Source of the DNA: Tritrichomonas musculus
Lineage: Eukaryota; Parabasalia; Tritrichomonadida; Tritrichomonadidae
Length of the DNA stretch: 64,000 bases
NCBI GenBank assembly: GCA_039105265.1
Contig: JAPFFF010000002.1
Coordinates: 4,960,001 to 5,024,000 of the forward strand
Reading direction: 5' to 3'
Shown here: in pieces, positions 17,614-27,389 of the stretch
Layout: every line of letters starts with the position of its first letter
Position numbering within the stretch: the stretch's first letter is position 1
Position numbers and translations under genes: made by a program
Notes under the pieces: generated by a model
Told to the model about the DNA's origin: nothing
The model's input: only the letters and a program-made list of their open reading frames with translations
Database searches by the model: none

Positions 17614-19656
17614 TTATTTTTGTTTATTAAATACAACATTAAATCGGTCCGCATCATTTTTCTTAGAATCCCTAGCTGCCTTATTTTTGGATTTCATAGC
17701 AACGTATCCACTATCTGCTCCATATAATCTAAGTTCAATTAAATTATCGATGTTTTCAATAAATGATTTGCGAGCTCTATTCAATTCTTCAGGCTCCTCC
17801 TCTTGTATGAATGTAATCAGTTGTGCATAAAATGGGGGTGTTTGATGGCCTTGCTCATCAGTTTGTTTTACAAGCCCAGTCTTGAAATCCATTCCAAATC
17901 CCCATTTAAATACAACTTCCTCTACCAGTGCTAGCATTCCAAGCATTTCCCTAGGTGGTTGATTTTTATTTCGAACACCAGTTTGTAAGTTAACTATTTT
18001 GGCAATGATTTTAACCCATTTATCGATATTGGGACCAACTGCTTTCATATAATCTTGCTTATGTGTACGCTTCCAATTTGACCAAGCTGGGTATGATAAT
18101 GATTTACTATCAAATTTATTTTTCTCAATAGCATTTTTCATAGGAAGGTCAAAGTAGTAAATATATATGGTATTGCATACTGCTAGAAAATTGGTCAATT
18201 TCTTGAGTTCGAGCCAATTATAAAATTTCTTTTGATCCCAGAACGTATTCCATATGTGCGAGAACAGAGATGCCCAATAGCTGTTAGGTGATAAGCGCTT
18301 GCTAATATGTGCCTTTCCAAGACCGGAGCCACCATATGCCTTTTCTAGAGCCAATAATTGATTAGATTTGGTCAATTGATATTCACCAGTATTCCAATCA
18401 ACTTTGTTAATATTCTTATCAAATTGCTGCTTGAGCCAAACGTTGAATGGAGTTGCTTTACGCTTAGCTTTTGAATTGCAAATTGTTTTCCAAACCTTCT
18501 TATAAGGAGATGCATGGACTAATTTGTATCCGTTGACAATAGCTGGAATTCCACGTTTATCTACCAATATGATATCATCAACCTGGTCACCATTGAGGTC
18601 TGTAATCTCATTTCCTAATGGGTCATAAGAATTAGGTGGTAATAATCTGTAATTGGGAACTCCATTTTCATCAAGGTGGTTCAAACAATATTCCTTTGCA
18701 GTATCACGTGCTGCAGCTAATGGAATGTATTTAACCCGGAAATTGCCATTTATAATCATATCTAGGAAGTTCTTCTTGAAAGCTGTTGAATCACCTGCGA
18801 GTGATAGATTGCCGAATTCACCTAAACGTCCTTTGACATTTTCATAGTTTTTGCCATTACGTCTACCTAAGGTACCACTTGATGGTTCAACCTCTTTCAT
18901 AACATAGTTATATTCATTGGTTTTAGTAAATTTGGATTTTGGTTTGAATGCCGAATCTTGTATATCAGGGTTGAATTTAATTCCATGTTTAAGATGTTTT
19001 CTAGCAGGTGTCCTAACATAATCATATGGAATTTGAGAATCTTCATCGTTATTATCATTGTTATTATCATCGTTATTATCATCGTTATTATCATCGTCAG
19101 TGCCACTGGTTTCTAAATCATCGATTTCTTCGGTATCCAGTGCTTGATCATCATCATTGCCTGCTGATGGTGTTGCTAATACTTTCTTTGAAGATTTATG
19201 ACTCATGAGTACTTTAGGTGTAGAAAAAATGTTTTTATCCGCATTCTCATTATCAGCATCTTTTCTATAGTCAGCTTCGATAAACTCATAGCTCATAATC
19301 TTAGGAATATATTTTTGTATATTAGCTACCTCAGTCTTTGCCTCTGGAGACTCTACGAAAAGCGATCGCTTGTCCAAGATTGAATCCAAGTTACGTATGA
19401 TATCATCAACCATATCCCGGACCTCTTTAATCTCGGGGTTGCTAAGTTCACGTGGTGAATATTTCTCAGGGTCATCCGCAATGCGATAGTATTTGGGTAA
19501 TACATTAATGATGCCATCGGGGAGTATACCTTTTGATCTCAGCACACTCATATCACTATCAATCCTATCTGCACGCGGATATGAGATTTCAGGAATTGGT
19601 TCTAGTTCCGCCTCCTCCTCCTCTTCCTCAAAGGGTTCCTCAATACTGGTACTCAT
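17614..19656 (-). CDS. conserved large Polinton protein, family F8 (680 aa)
   Basis: The N-terminal third is acidic and variable, with a run of Asp/Asn encoded by a GTTATTATC-type triplet repeat near 19050-19090. The C-terminal half is highly conserved with 40205-42865 (C) and 60784-63387 (D): INGNFRVKYIPLAAARDTAK, YRLLPPN, DLNGDQVDDIILVDKRG, IVNGYKLVHASPYKKVWK, FNVWLKQQF and KRLSPNSYWASLF. The DLNGDxVDDI stretch resembles a calcium-binding or FG-GAP-like loop. It always lies head-to-head with the fibre gene, sharing under 20 bases between starts. No known family was recognised; a large internal virion protein is a reasonable guess. Confidence 0.7.
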   Translation of the reverse strand: MSTSIEEPFEEEEEEAELEPIPEISYPRADRIDSDMSVLRSKGILPDGIINVLPKYYRIADDPEKYSPRELSNPEIKEVRDMVDDIIRNLDSILDKRSLFVESPEAKTEVANIQKYIPKIMSYEFIEADYRKDADNENADKNIFSTPKVLMSHKSSKKVLATPSAGNDDDQALDTEEIDDLETSGTDDDNNDDNNDDNNNDNNDEDSQIPYDYVRTPARKHLKHGIKFNPDIQDSAFKPKSKFTKTNEYNYVMKEVEPSSGTLGRRNGKNYENVKGRLGEFGNLSLAGDSTAFKKNFLDMIINGNFRVKYIPLAAARDTAKEYCLNHLDENGVPNYRLLPPNSYDPLGNEITDLNGDQVDDIILVDKRGIPAIVNGYKLVHASPYKKVWKTICNSKAKRKATPFNVWLKQQFDKNINKVDWNTGEYQLTKSNQLLALEKAYGGSGLGKAHISKRLSPNSYWASLFSHIWNTFWDQKKFYNWLELKKLTNFLAVCNTIYIYYFDLPMKNAIEKNKFDSKSLSYPAWSNWKRTHKQDYMKAVGPNIDKWVKIIAKIVNLQTGVRNKNQPPREMLGMLALVEEVVFKWGFGMDFKTGLVKQTDEQGHQTPPFYAQLITFIQEEEPEELNRARKSFIENIDNLIELRLYGADSGYVAMKSKNKAARDSKKNDADRFNVVFNKQK

Positions 19657-19674
19657 ACCTTTATTTTATAGAAA

Positions 19675-21825
19675 ATGTTCAGCATAGAACAGAGTGGATT
19701 TTCTATAAAAGGGGCCACTATCGACGAGCTATTGATTGAATATATTAAGAAGTATGCATGCATGTGTCATAATGGGTCCAATGGCTCAAATATAACTGGT
19801 TCCAACCAGGAGCAAATCAAGGAACTCATTACGAGTACAGTTGGTGAGCAACTCGAAAAATATGCCTTAGCCAAGGACCTTGAGTCATACGCTTTGCAAA
19901 CCCAGCTATTCGACTATGTGAAAACCGAGGATTTCAATACGGAGATGCTGAAGTACGCATCTAGTGAAGATGTAGATGGTGCCATTGGGGAATTACGTGA
20001 TTACATCGCCAAAAACTGTGCGCTATCTACTGAAATACCTGAGGTCCCTGAGAACATCGTTACGAGTGATTCATTGAGTACTGCTTTGGAACCGTTTGCT
20101 AAGACCCAGGACTTAAGTGAGTATGCTAAGACCCAGGACTTACCAGATATGACCGAGTACGCGAAGCTTGCGAACTTAAGTGAGTATGCTCTCAAAGCGG
20201 ATATCCCAGAACCAGTTGACTTGACACCATATTATACTAGTGGTCAGGCCGATGAGAAGTTCGTCGATGAAGATGAGCTCGCATATGAATTAGATAAGTA
20301 TGAGACCAAGGATGTGGCTGATGGGAAGTATGCGAAGCTTGCGAACTTAAGTGAGTACGCTCTCAAAACGGATATCCCTGAGATCCCCACTGATTTGGTT
20401 AATGAATCTGCGTTGAGTACTGTGTTGGAACCATTTGCTAAAACCCAGGACTTACCAGATATGACCGAGTACGCGAAGCTTGCGAACTTAGGTGAGTATG
20501 CTCTCAAAACAGATATACCAAAAGAGTATTTCACTGATATCGGTGGAGAGGTTTATATCAAAGACCCAAACAACATCCTGACATTGGGTGGAGCAAATCA
20601 GACAAGTAGTGATGCACCTCTCATGGTCATGAAACCAAATCATTCTCGAAATAGTAGAATATTTAGCATTGGCAATCAACTGGATAGTTCGAAGGAGCGA
20701 TGGTTAGATTTTGATATTGATGCAAACAGTGATACAGCGACCATCAAATACAATGAAATAACTGCATTGGAGATTACTCGATCAAAAGTTTGTGTTATGA
20801 ATGCATGTGACGTAGACGGTAATGCCTATGCAAAAACCCAGGACTTACCAGATATGACCAAGTATGCACTCACAACAGATATCCCAGCACCAGTTGACTT
20901 GACACCATATTATACCAGTACCCAGGCTGATGAGAAGTATGCATTGAAGTCGAGTGCTGTTACAGATGAGCAGCTAATAAAAAGGTGTGCCATTGATTGC
21001 GGACCGATTACAGAGGGCGGTGAAATATCAATTCATTATCTAAAACTTGAAGGTAATGTGATTAAACTGGAATATATAGTAGGTGATTATGCGCTATGTT
21101 TGGAAATAAGGGTGTTATTCCGTGATACAGATGGAAATCCCCATAACATAGTAATAGTATTACATCAGAGGACTGTGTATTTCGACAATTTCAAATTCCC
21201 ATTCTATTATGAAGACACTGTTGATATAGCATCAGGAAGACCCCTGACATATAATTTCCCAATAGGTGGATATTCCTGGACAGTTACTCAGGAATTATTA
21301 GATGCTAGACAACTATATTCAAGACAAATCATGTCCCGAGGGTATTTAGCAACATTCAAGGCTGCTATTTACGGTGCACAATCCAACACAACCATCACCC
21401 ACTACTCCCCAATCGAGTCATCGGTTAACACCATCACCGATTTCGTCATTGGAGCTCCTGTATATATGACCGGTAAGGTATATCATCGTGAGGACTCGAA
21501 ATGGGTCCCTAGCACTGAAGCTGACACCACTGATTGCATATGTAGTGTGAAGACCACTGGTACCTGGAAGGAGTATGTTGGTATATGCGTGAGAATCGAT
21601 GAAGCCAATGGTTGTATCACATTCGCCACTCATGGGGATTACATGGTTAAGGTTGAGGACTCCTCATGCTATTCCATTGGGGATGAGGTATTCATTGATA
21701 ACGCTGATAATAAACTGAAGATACTCACTGGTGAGACTGCGATAACCTCAAAAATAAATCGTATGACCGTGGGTATCATAACTGGTATCATCAACGGATC
21801 CACATTAGCTGTATTCAAATCATAA
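19675..21825 (+). CDS. fibre-like protein with repeated shaft and conserved head (716 aa)
   Basis: The N terminus (MFSIEQSGFSIKGATIDELL) is shared with C and D copies and is probably the virion anchor. The shaft consists of degenerate repeats of about 25-30 residues such as YAKTQDLPDMTEYAKLANL and EYALKTDIPE, reminiscent of phage tail-fibre shafts. The last 150 residues (ITHYSPIESSVN, GAPVYMTGKVY, CICSVKTTGTWKEYVGICV, SIGDEVFID) are nearly identical to the end of the C protein. A role in cell attachment is inferred from the anchor-shaft-head plan. It faces the PolB gene 3' to 3' with a hairpin between them. Confidence 0.75.
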   Translation: MFSIEQSGFSIKGATIDELLIEYIKKYACMCHNGSNGSNITGSNQEQIKELITSTVGEQLEKYALAKDLESYALQTQLFDYVKTEDFNTEMLKYASSEDVDGAIGELRDYIAKNCALSTEIPEVPENIVTSDSLSTALEPFAKTQDLSEYAKTQDLPDMTEYAKLANLSEYALKADIPEPVDLTPYYTSGQADEKFVDEDELAYELDKYETKDVADGKYAKLANLSEYALKTDIPEIPTDLVNESALSTVLEPFAKTQDLPDMTEYAKLANLGEYALKTDIPKEYFTDIGGEVYIKDPNNILTLGGANQTSSDAPLMVMKPNHSRNSRIFSIGNQLDSSKERWLDFDIDANSDTATIKYNEITALEITRSKVCVMNACDVDGNAYAKTQDLPDMTKYALTTDIPAPVDLTPYYTSTQADEKYALKSSAVTDEQLIKRCAIDCGPITEGGEISIHYLKLEGNVIKLEYIVGDYALCLEIRVLFRDTDGNPHNIVIVLHQRTVYFDNFKFPFYYEDTVDIASGRPLTYNFPIGGYSWTVTQELLDARQLYSRQIMSRGYLATFKAAIYGAQSNTTITHYSPIESSVNTITDFVIGAPVYMTGKVYHREDSKWVPSTEADTTDCICSVKTTGTWKEYVGICVRIDEANGCITFATHGDYMVKVEDSSCYSIGDEVFIDNADNKLKILTGETAITSKINRMTVGIITGIINGSTLAVFKS

Positions 21826-21834
21826 TGTAGGTCG

Positions 21835-21848
21835 CAGCAATTTTGCTG
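21835..21848. terminator. hairpin between convergent fibre and PolB genes
   Basis: CAGCAATTTTGCTG forms a six-base stem with a two-base loop in the 33-base gap between two convergent stops. The same hairpin occurs at 47820-47835 beside the capsid stop in element C. A transcription-end or RNA-processing role is inferred from position only. Confidence 0.4.
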
Positions 21849-21858
21849 TCACCCAAAT

Positions 21859-24800
21859 TTAGAGCATAATATAGTCCCCTGATGTGAGTCCATGGATGAA
21901 TGGGGCACAGGATTGGTTCTCGAGGACAATCATTTTGGTGTGAGTCCCGGTGAGAGCATTCTTGTTTACCGTGATCTTGGACATCGTCATCTCACTGATT
22001 TTGCTCTGGATTTTGGTATTGCGAGTCAATTGCAGATTGATATTTTTGCCAACCTTCACACCACCATTGTCGATGATGTCCTTGTAATCATCACTTGTAA
22101 TATGGTTTTTCTTGAGGGAGACCCCCTTGAGTTTGAGTGCCTTGGTTACAGCTCCACTATTAAATATGGTGTAGCACTTGGGGGCTAACGCAATCATATT
22201 CTCACCATATTTCTCAATGCAGAGACCCAATATTTTCTTCTCATCAGCGATTGTGTTTATATTGGGATTCGGCATGAACTTATATATGTTCTCATCATAG
22301 AATGCTCTATTCTTGATGATGTATTTGAACTCTTGATTGGAACCCTTGGATTCATCACCAGCAACCGCAAAATATGCACTATCGGTGTCTCCCTCTATGA
22401 AATGAAATCGTTCCACATCAAGGCACTTGTACATGAAATCGTATATGAATGTGAGATACCAGAATTTGGCATTATCTAGTGTCCAGAATGACTCCTGAAG
22501 GCAAGTCGTACATTTGAAGCTCTTTGGGTTCATTTGGAGTAGGTAGTTGTCATCACTCAATTTGATCCCACTAACATAGTTATCGTAGATGATATTCTGG
22601 AAGGTCTTATCACGTGAACATATTTTTATTTTAGAGAACTTCTCAGTGTTCATCCCATCGTATCCATATGAACCATTCATGCTAATCTTGTAGAACTTTT
22701 CATTGCCGGATACAGCTCCAGAAATGATATCCTGACGACGTTTCATGAACTCACTAACAAATGGGTTGAAACCACGATGAGCTTCATATTTAGTGAGACT
22801 TTTGATATCTTCGATGACAAGCCCATGGTCGAGTAGGAACCAGAGATAATAATTTGAGAATGTTTGATAGGTACCCATCGTATCGACACACATAGTTAGC
22901 TTTCGTTCAGTTTTATCAGCGGATGGGAGTTTGTTGTGAGTCATGTAGTTGTGCATGTATGAACCAATGGTTGTTTCATCGTTCGTGATATCAAAATTGC
23001 GAAATACTGGTGGGAAATTGATGAAGTTATTGATTTTAGATACTGGGCATTTCAATATGACCTCCGCTTTGAACAAATATTTAGGATGCTTTCGTAAATT
23101 CCGGCTGTTGATGATATGCATACATGAGTTATAGGTTTTCATATTTTTGGTACCATTGTTATAAACATCGAATCTCTCCAACATGGAACCTGGCATATAC
23201 ATAACCCCTCCGTGATATGGATTGAAATCATGTTTGGTTGAACTGAATGCTGATGGGTATAAGCTATTGAAATCAACTCCAACAATGTGAGTCATAGTGT
23301 GAGGGGTATCATATGAGATTACCTTGTGGTCAACGGCGTTGTATCTAAAACGATTTATATTAGTGTGGCCCTTGATGTTGACACGGTGCATAACATTGGA
23401 TAGACCTCCAGTGATGTTGTTCCGTAAGCTATAATATTCCTGTTCATCATTGATGAGTGTTGGGAGATGCATCATCTTACAATATTTCTTCAGTTGAATT
23501 CGTAGTTTGGTTATATTGGGGTCATCACGACTGCGAAGTTTGTTGCATTCTGCACAAGCGAGTTTACAGTTGCTGAGTTCGTGACCGATATCGTTATTGA
23601 TTCTATCGAGGGTAGGCTTATTGGTCCACGTGAAGTGCTCACCACAGAGATGACACTTGCCAGTATCAGGATTGTTGTACATTTTCATGAATTCATCAAA
23701 CTGCTCCTCGCAAACACATTTATCGAGGTTCCTGGGAGAGTCCTTATGGGATTGATTATATTTGACATCCTGGTTATAGTAGTTCTCACATTTGAATCTC
23801 CACCACTTGAGATTTGGTTTGAAAGTATTCGATGGGTTTTGTATAGAGTATTCAGTATTGGGATCAAATTCCTTATACGCAAGTGCATACTTGATACAAG
23901 ATGCATTCTTACTCAACGAGAGATTCGATATGAGATCAACGTTGTACTGAGCATTGAGGGTTATCAAGTTATCAATGGGTTTAATCATCATCTCAACATC
24001 ATTATCATTGTATGCCAACAGGTAATCCCATCGGGTTTTATAATTTTTGGCATCCTCGAGATATAGTTTGTAATCATCTGGTGTCAATGGATTCTTTTGG
24101 TTGAGGTAGCTGTAGAATGCTTCATATTCAAAGGGCTCCGTTTGTGAGAGAACCTCATTGTAATTCTCAGTATTGATAGCTTCATATGGGAACACACCTT
24201 TACTGCTATTCTCGAGTCCACCAAAATCTACACCAAATTGTCGTAATGTACCTCCAGCAACGAATGATTGTGCATCGATGAATCTCAACTTGGTGTTATA
24301 TTTTGAGGACTTCAATATGAATTGCTTCAATGATGATGCGGTACCGATGATACTGTTGGGCTCGACACTCCAGAAATCGTAATTGAGATACTGCTTGAAT
24401 AGGTTACTATCGAATCTACTCGAATTGAACCCAAATACGGTTATCACATTCAAGTTGCGATCGATTTTATTAAGAGTATCAATTGGTTGATTAATAAAGG
24501 TTTTCATATATTGAACCTTATCGTGATACACTTGCTGGGATTGTTCAAACAACCACTCAATCCATTCGATGATGAACTCAGTTGAATCTCTTAATGAGAA
24601 GTGTTGTGTGTAGCAACCAGATTGCGACTTGACACATGATGATACGCTAAGGGGAATCAGTCGAGAGTTGATAGTTGTTGATGAACCAATAGAGTACGAA
24701 GTACCTTCTGTATTCACAGGTTGTTCAACAGTTTCGAAATCATAAGTGATGTAATATATGTTGGGTTTCCATTCGAGACCATATGCTAAACAATATTCGT

Positions 24801-26772
24801 ACACCGGATTGTTGAGTATATGTGGACAATATGGTAATGGCTCACGATTAGGTATGAATTGTTTTCGAAATACCCCGTCACAATTATCAACATGATTCTT
24901 GAAGCGATTCATATTGTGATGACCGTAATGTGCATATGAACCACACTTTGGGCAGATATGAATGTTGGTCAACTTTTCAGCATCCTTGATATACATTATG
25001 TGAATGATTCGATTTTGAGTGAACAGTAATGCAGATTTCCTTAATGAATTGTCACTATTATATTTCCATTGATCCTGAAGATTATAAACCTTGAGTTCTA
25101 CATTGTACTCATAGATGTCAATATTCAAATGATGCTTTTCAGCAGATACCTTCATAGCTTCAATTGATGTACCCGGATAGTTGTTCAGGAAGTCGATTGC
25201 AGCTTGAGATGGCTTAGTTGAATACACTATATTGTGTTCCTCACATATAAGTTTCCTAGCAACCCGCGTACGATTCTTAGTTTTACAACCATATTTGGGG
25301 TTAACTAGATGATCATCGAGACATGCAGCAAGAAAACGATACCAACATAGATTGTCATCGACGTTGTCTGTGATGATGAATCTATTATTTTTGATTTCAG
25401 GAGGTAATTCTTTGATAGGACCACTAACCTTGACCATTCGAGATACTGTGAATGAAACTGTGCCTACGAGAATCAACTTGGTGCTTGATGTTGAGGTTTC
25501 ATATGAGTGCAGTACTGATTCAATATAGTACTTCATGATTTCAAGTGATTGCTCATCACGAACCACAATTGGAGTAGCAGATTTATAGTTATTCCAAGTG
25601 ATTTCCCTAGCTGTATATTGGAATGTGTCAGTCTCAGCACTGGAGGACTCAAATACACCCGAGAGTTGGAAATAGATTTTGAATGGTTTCACCTCACGTT
25701 CATAAACTTGTTGCAAGCCATCATATATACTGTTCAATGAGGATATCGAGTTGAAGTAGTATATGTATATAGGCTCGAAGGTATCAATATCCGTGTGTTC
25801 ATTGTAATCATTATCAGCATATTTGGCATATTTTTGCCAAGCCTCTACAGCCTTATCGTAGTCCTCAGGTAAGTTCACCATGAGGAAATCATTGTGTTTC
25901 GATTTGAATTCATGACCGAACTCGCCAAGGTACTCGAATATTTCATTATTTTCAGGATCTTTGGGGATACCATCAATATCAGTGCTACCATCAATAATAC
26001 GAGCTAGTTTTGTAATTTTAGACCTATCTTGGAATATATCTTGTATTTCAGCTCTATCGAGATATTCGGGATAATATTTGTTGAAATATGAATATACTTT
26101 ACGTTCATCATCTAATTGCTGTTGGAACTCATCTTGGGTATTCATATGTTGAAGTACATCAATGGGGTCATTAATTTTGTAATCAGCTCTATTGAATTTA
26201 TTGAAGTAATCATTATCCAGTTTGTCATTCAATCTCTTTATATATGAAGGCTGCTCATCATACCGAATTGGTTTCTTATGAGTTGTCGGTGGTGGAAGTA
26301 TTGGTGGATACTCATTTTCACGAATCAATCGTTGAGCTTCCTGCAAAGCATATTTTGCAACATCAATATTATGTTGTATTTGGCGTTCCCTATATACCTT
26401 ACGTTCATCATCTAATTGCTGTTGGAACTTATCTTGGGTATTCATATGTTGAAGTACATCAATGGGTTCATTAATTTTGTAATCAGCTCTATTGAATTTA
26501 TTGAAGTAATCATTATCATCTGCAAGGCGTTCAGCCCTCAGTTGTCCAAAGAATGTATCAAAATGAGATTCCTGGAGTATACCATTGGGATTGAAACCTG
26601 TGCGAGCTACAAATGAGTTATAATTTAGGTACTTCGTGAGTTTGCTCAGTTGAGCAACAAATGTAGTGTTGGTTGGGATGTTACCACCGAACTCATTGTT
26701 GATGATATTGATATAATTTTTGATAGTCCATGAAGGAATTGCACCAAAATTCTTATTCGAGATACAACTCAT
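21859..26772 (-). CDS. protein-primed family B DNA polymerase with OTU-like and HNH modules (1637 aa)
   Basis: The start chosen is the ATG at 26772 (MSCISNKNFG), after TATATTTTTACG; the longer frame overlaps the neighbouring gene. In order: a low-complexity N terminus with a duplicated segment; an OTU/papain-like module near residue 470 (DNLCWYRFLAACL, later IIHIMYIKD); a CPKCG...H...C zinc knuckle; exonuclease motifs YITYDFET, FNSSRFD and NDNDVEM; an HNH-type zinc module near residue 1040 (CHLCG, LDRINNDIGHE, LACAECNKLR); and polymerase motifs DFNSLYPS, NGSYGYDG, EGDTDSAYF and KCYTI. It replicates the element by protein priming, as known for Polintons. All catalytic motifs are visible. Confidence 0.95.
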   Translation of the reverse strand: MSCISNKNFGAIPSWTIKNYINIINNEFGGNIPTNTTFVAQLSKLTKYLNYNSFVARTGFNPNGILQESHFDTFFGQLRAERLADDNDYFNKFNRADYKINEPIDVLQHMNTQDKFQQQLDDERKVYRERQIQHNIDVAKYALQEAQRLIRENEYPPILPPPTTHKKPIRYDEQPSYIKRLNDKLDNDYFNKFNRADYKINDPIDVLQHMNTQDEFQQQLDDERKVYSYFNKYYPEYLDRAEIQDIFQDRSKITKLARIIDGSTDIDGIPKDPENNEIFEYLGEFGHEFKSKHNDFLMVNLPEDYDKAVEAWQKYAKYADNDYNEHTDIDTFEPIYIYYFNSISSLNSIYDGLQQVYEREVKPFKIYFQLSGVFESSSAETDTFQYTAREITWNNYKSATPIVVRDEQSLEIMKYYIESVLHSYETSTSSTKLILVGTVSFTVSRMVKVSGPIKELPPEIKNNRFIITDNVDDNLCWYRFLAACLDDHLVNPKYGCKTKNRTRVARKLICEEHNIVYSTKPSQAAIDFLNNYPGTSIEAMKVSAEKHHLNIDIYEYNVELKVYNLQDQWKYNSDNSLRKSALLFTQNRIIHIMYIKDAEKLTNIHICPKCGSYAHYGHHNMNRFKNHVDNCDGVFRKQFIPNREPLPYCPHILNNPVYEYCLAYGLEWKPNIYYITYDFETVEQPVNTEGTSYSIGSSTTINSRLIPLSVSSCVKSQSGCYTQHFSLRDSTEFIIEWIEWLFEQSQQVYHDKVQYMKTFINQPIDTLNKIDRNLNVITVFGFNSSRFDSNLFKQYLNYDFWSVEPNSIIGTASSLKQFILKSSKYNTKLRFIDAQSFVAGGTLRQFGVDFGGLENSSKGVFPYEAINTENYNEVLSQTEPFEYEAFYSYLNQKNPLTPDDYKLYLEDAKNYKTRWDYLLAYNDNDVEMMIKPIDNLITLNAQYNVDLISNLSLSKNASCIKYALAYKEFDPNTEYSIQNPSNTFKPNLKWWRFKCENYYNQDVKYNQSHKDSPRNLDKCVCEEQFDEFMKMYNNPDTGKCHLCGEHFTWTNKPTLDRINNDIGHELSNCKLACAECNKLRSRDDPNITKLRIQLKKYCKMMHLPTLINDEQEYYSLRNNITGGLSNVMHRVNIKGHTNINRFRYNAVDHKVISYDTPHTMTHIVGVDFNSLYPSAFSSTKHDFNPYHGGVMYMPGSMLERFDVYNNGTKNMKTYNSCMHIINSRNLRKHPKYLFKAEVILKCPVSKINNFINFPPVFRNFDITNDETTIGSYMHNYMTHNKLPSADKTERKLTMCVDTMGTYQTFSNYYLWFLLDHGLVIEDIKSLTKYEAHRGFNPFVSEFMKRRQDIISGAVSGNEKFYKISMNGSYGYDGMNTEKFSKIKICSRDKTFQNIIYDNYVSGIKLSDDNYLLQMNPKSFKCTTCLQESFWTLDNAKFWYLTFIYDFMYKCLDVERFHFIEGDTDSAYFAVAGDESKGSNQEFKYIIKNRAFYDENIYKFMPNPNINTIADEKKILGLCIEKYGENMIALAPKCYTIFNSGAVTKALKLKGVSLKKNHITSDDYKDIIDNGGVKVGKNINLQLTRNTKIQSKISEMTMSKITVNKNALTGTHTKMIVLENQSCAPFIHGLTSGDYIML
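26100..26518. repeat. 119-bp direct duplication inside the PolB gene
   Basis: Bases 26100-26218 recur at 26400-26518, exactly 300 bases apart, with two visible differences. In protein terms the block with YFNKFNRADYKIN and VLQHMNTQD occurs twice near the N terminus. It keeps the frame open, so it is an in-frame segmental duplication in the non-catalytic leader of PolB. Confidence 0.9.
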
Positions 26773-26842
26773 TTGCCCAAACGTAAAAATATAAAATTGT
26801 AATCGGTAAAAATATTGATTAAACATTATTTTTGAATTTTGG

Positions 26843-27319
26843 CTAGAAATCGATTGTATCAATCTCAACTTCGGGGGTTAGAGTCGTTTCACTAGGAGGA
26901 ACATTTATAGTCATATGGGTGTTGAGTAGTTTTTGGGTCATATACATGGAGATACTTAAATTTAGGTTATCGAATATTAGTTTACGCAATAGGGATATAC
27001 GTTTATGAGGTTCCACGTTGGATACTGCATCGATTACATCCTTTGCTGAGACATATTGGATCAATCGGTCGTGATCCTTAATATCCAAAAACTTGCTTCG
27101 ATTGAATATATGGGTTCGATTTAAGCGAGAATGGGGATGTTCAATAGATGATGTCTCAGGAGGTGAGTCACTTCGAACGAAATTCTTAGGCTGTACCGTT
27201 GTGCTTGGATTAGGAGATGGCTGTTTATGGTTCATACGTTTAATCAAATGCTTGACATCTTGGCACAAATCGGTGATACCATTTAAAATTTTTAATAGTA
27301 TATCAGTGTCAATTTCCAT
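26843..27319 (-). CDS. conserved Polinton protein, family F10 (158 aa), 5' of PolB
   Basis: This is the last gene before the right terminal repeat, same strand as and just upstream of PolB. It has an N-terminal helix (MEIDTDILLKILNGITDL), a disordered Pro/Ser middle, and a C-terminal helical domain (YVSAKDVIDAV, RKLIFDNLNLSISMYMTQKLL). The homologue in C (36929-37363) shares the last domain (FLQKLVRDKLNINLSAYMSCKI). Its place next to the terminus and PolB makes a terminal-protein or replication-accessory role conceivable, but no motif proves this. Confidence 0.65.
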   Translation of the reverse strand: MEIDTDILLKILNGITDLCQDVKHLIKRMNHKQPSPNPSTTVQPKNFVRSDSPPETSSIEHPHSRLNRTHIFNRSKFLDIKDHDRLIQYVSAKDVIDAVSNVEPHKRISLLRKLIFDNLNLSISMYMTQKLLNTHMTINVPPSETTLTPEVEIDTIDF

Positions 27320-27389
27320 TTATACAAAATAAAATATTATTTTAACAAATTTAGGTTGCTGGTGGAATGTGATTGGTAGTAAGAGAGGT

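Noticed and set aside
19675-21825. Bacterial prophage because of tail-fibre-like repeats
   Set aside because: The surrounding genes are Polinton-type and the flanks are eukaryotic; a phage-like shaft alone is not evidence for a prophage.
23450-23700. Intein inside PolB because of the HNH pattern
   Set aside because: No intein splice-block motifs or terminal HN-C/S/T junction were found, and the region reads as an integral domain.
26100-26518. CRISPR-like array from spaced repeats in PolB
   Set aside because: There are only two copies of a long coding repeat and no short-repeat/spacer pattern.
21859-26868. Longer PolB start at 26868
   Set aside because: The extension overlaps the F10 gene end and passes through the TATTTTTA-containing leader; MSCISN at 26772 is the natural ATG.
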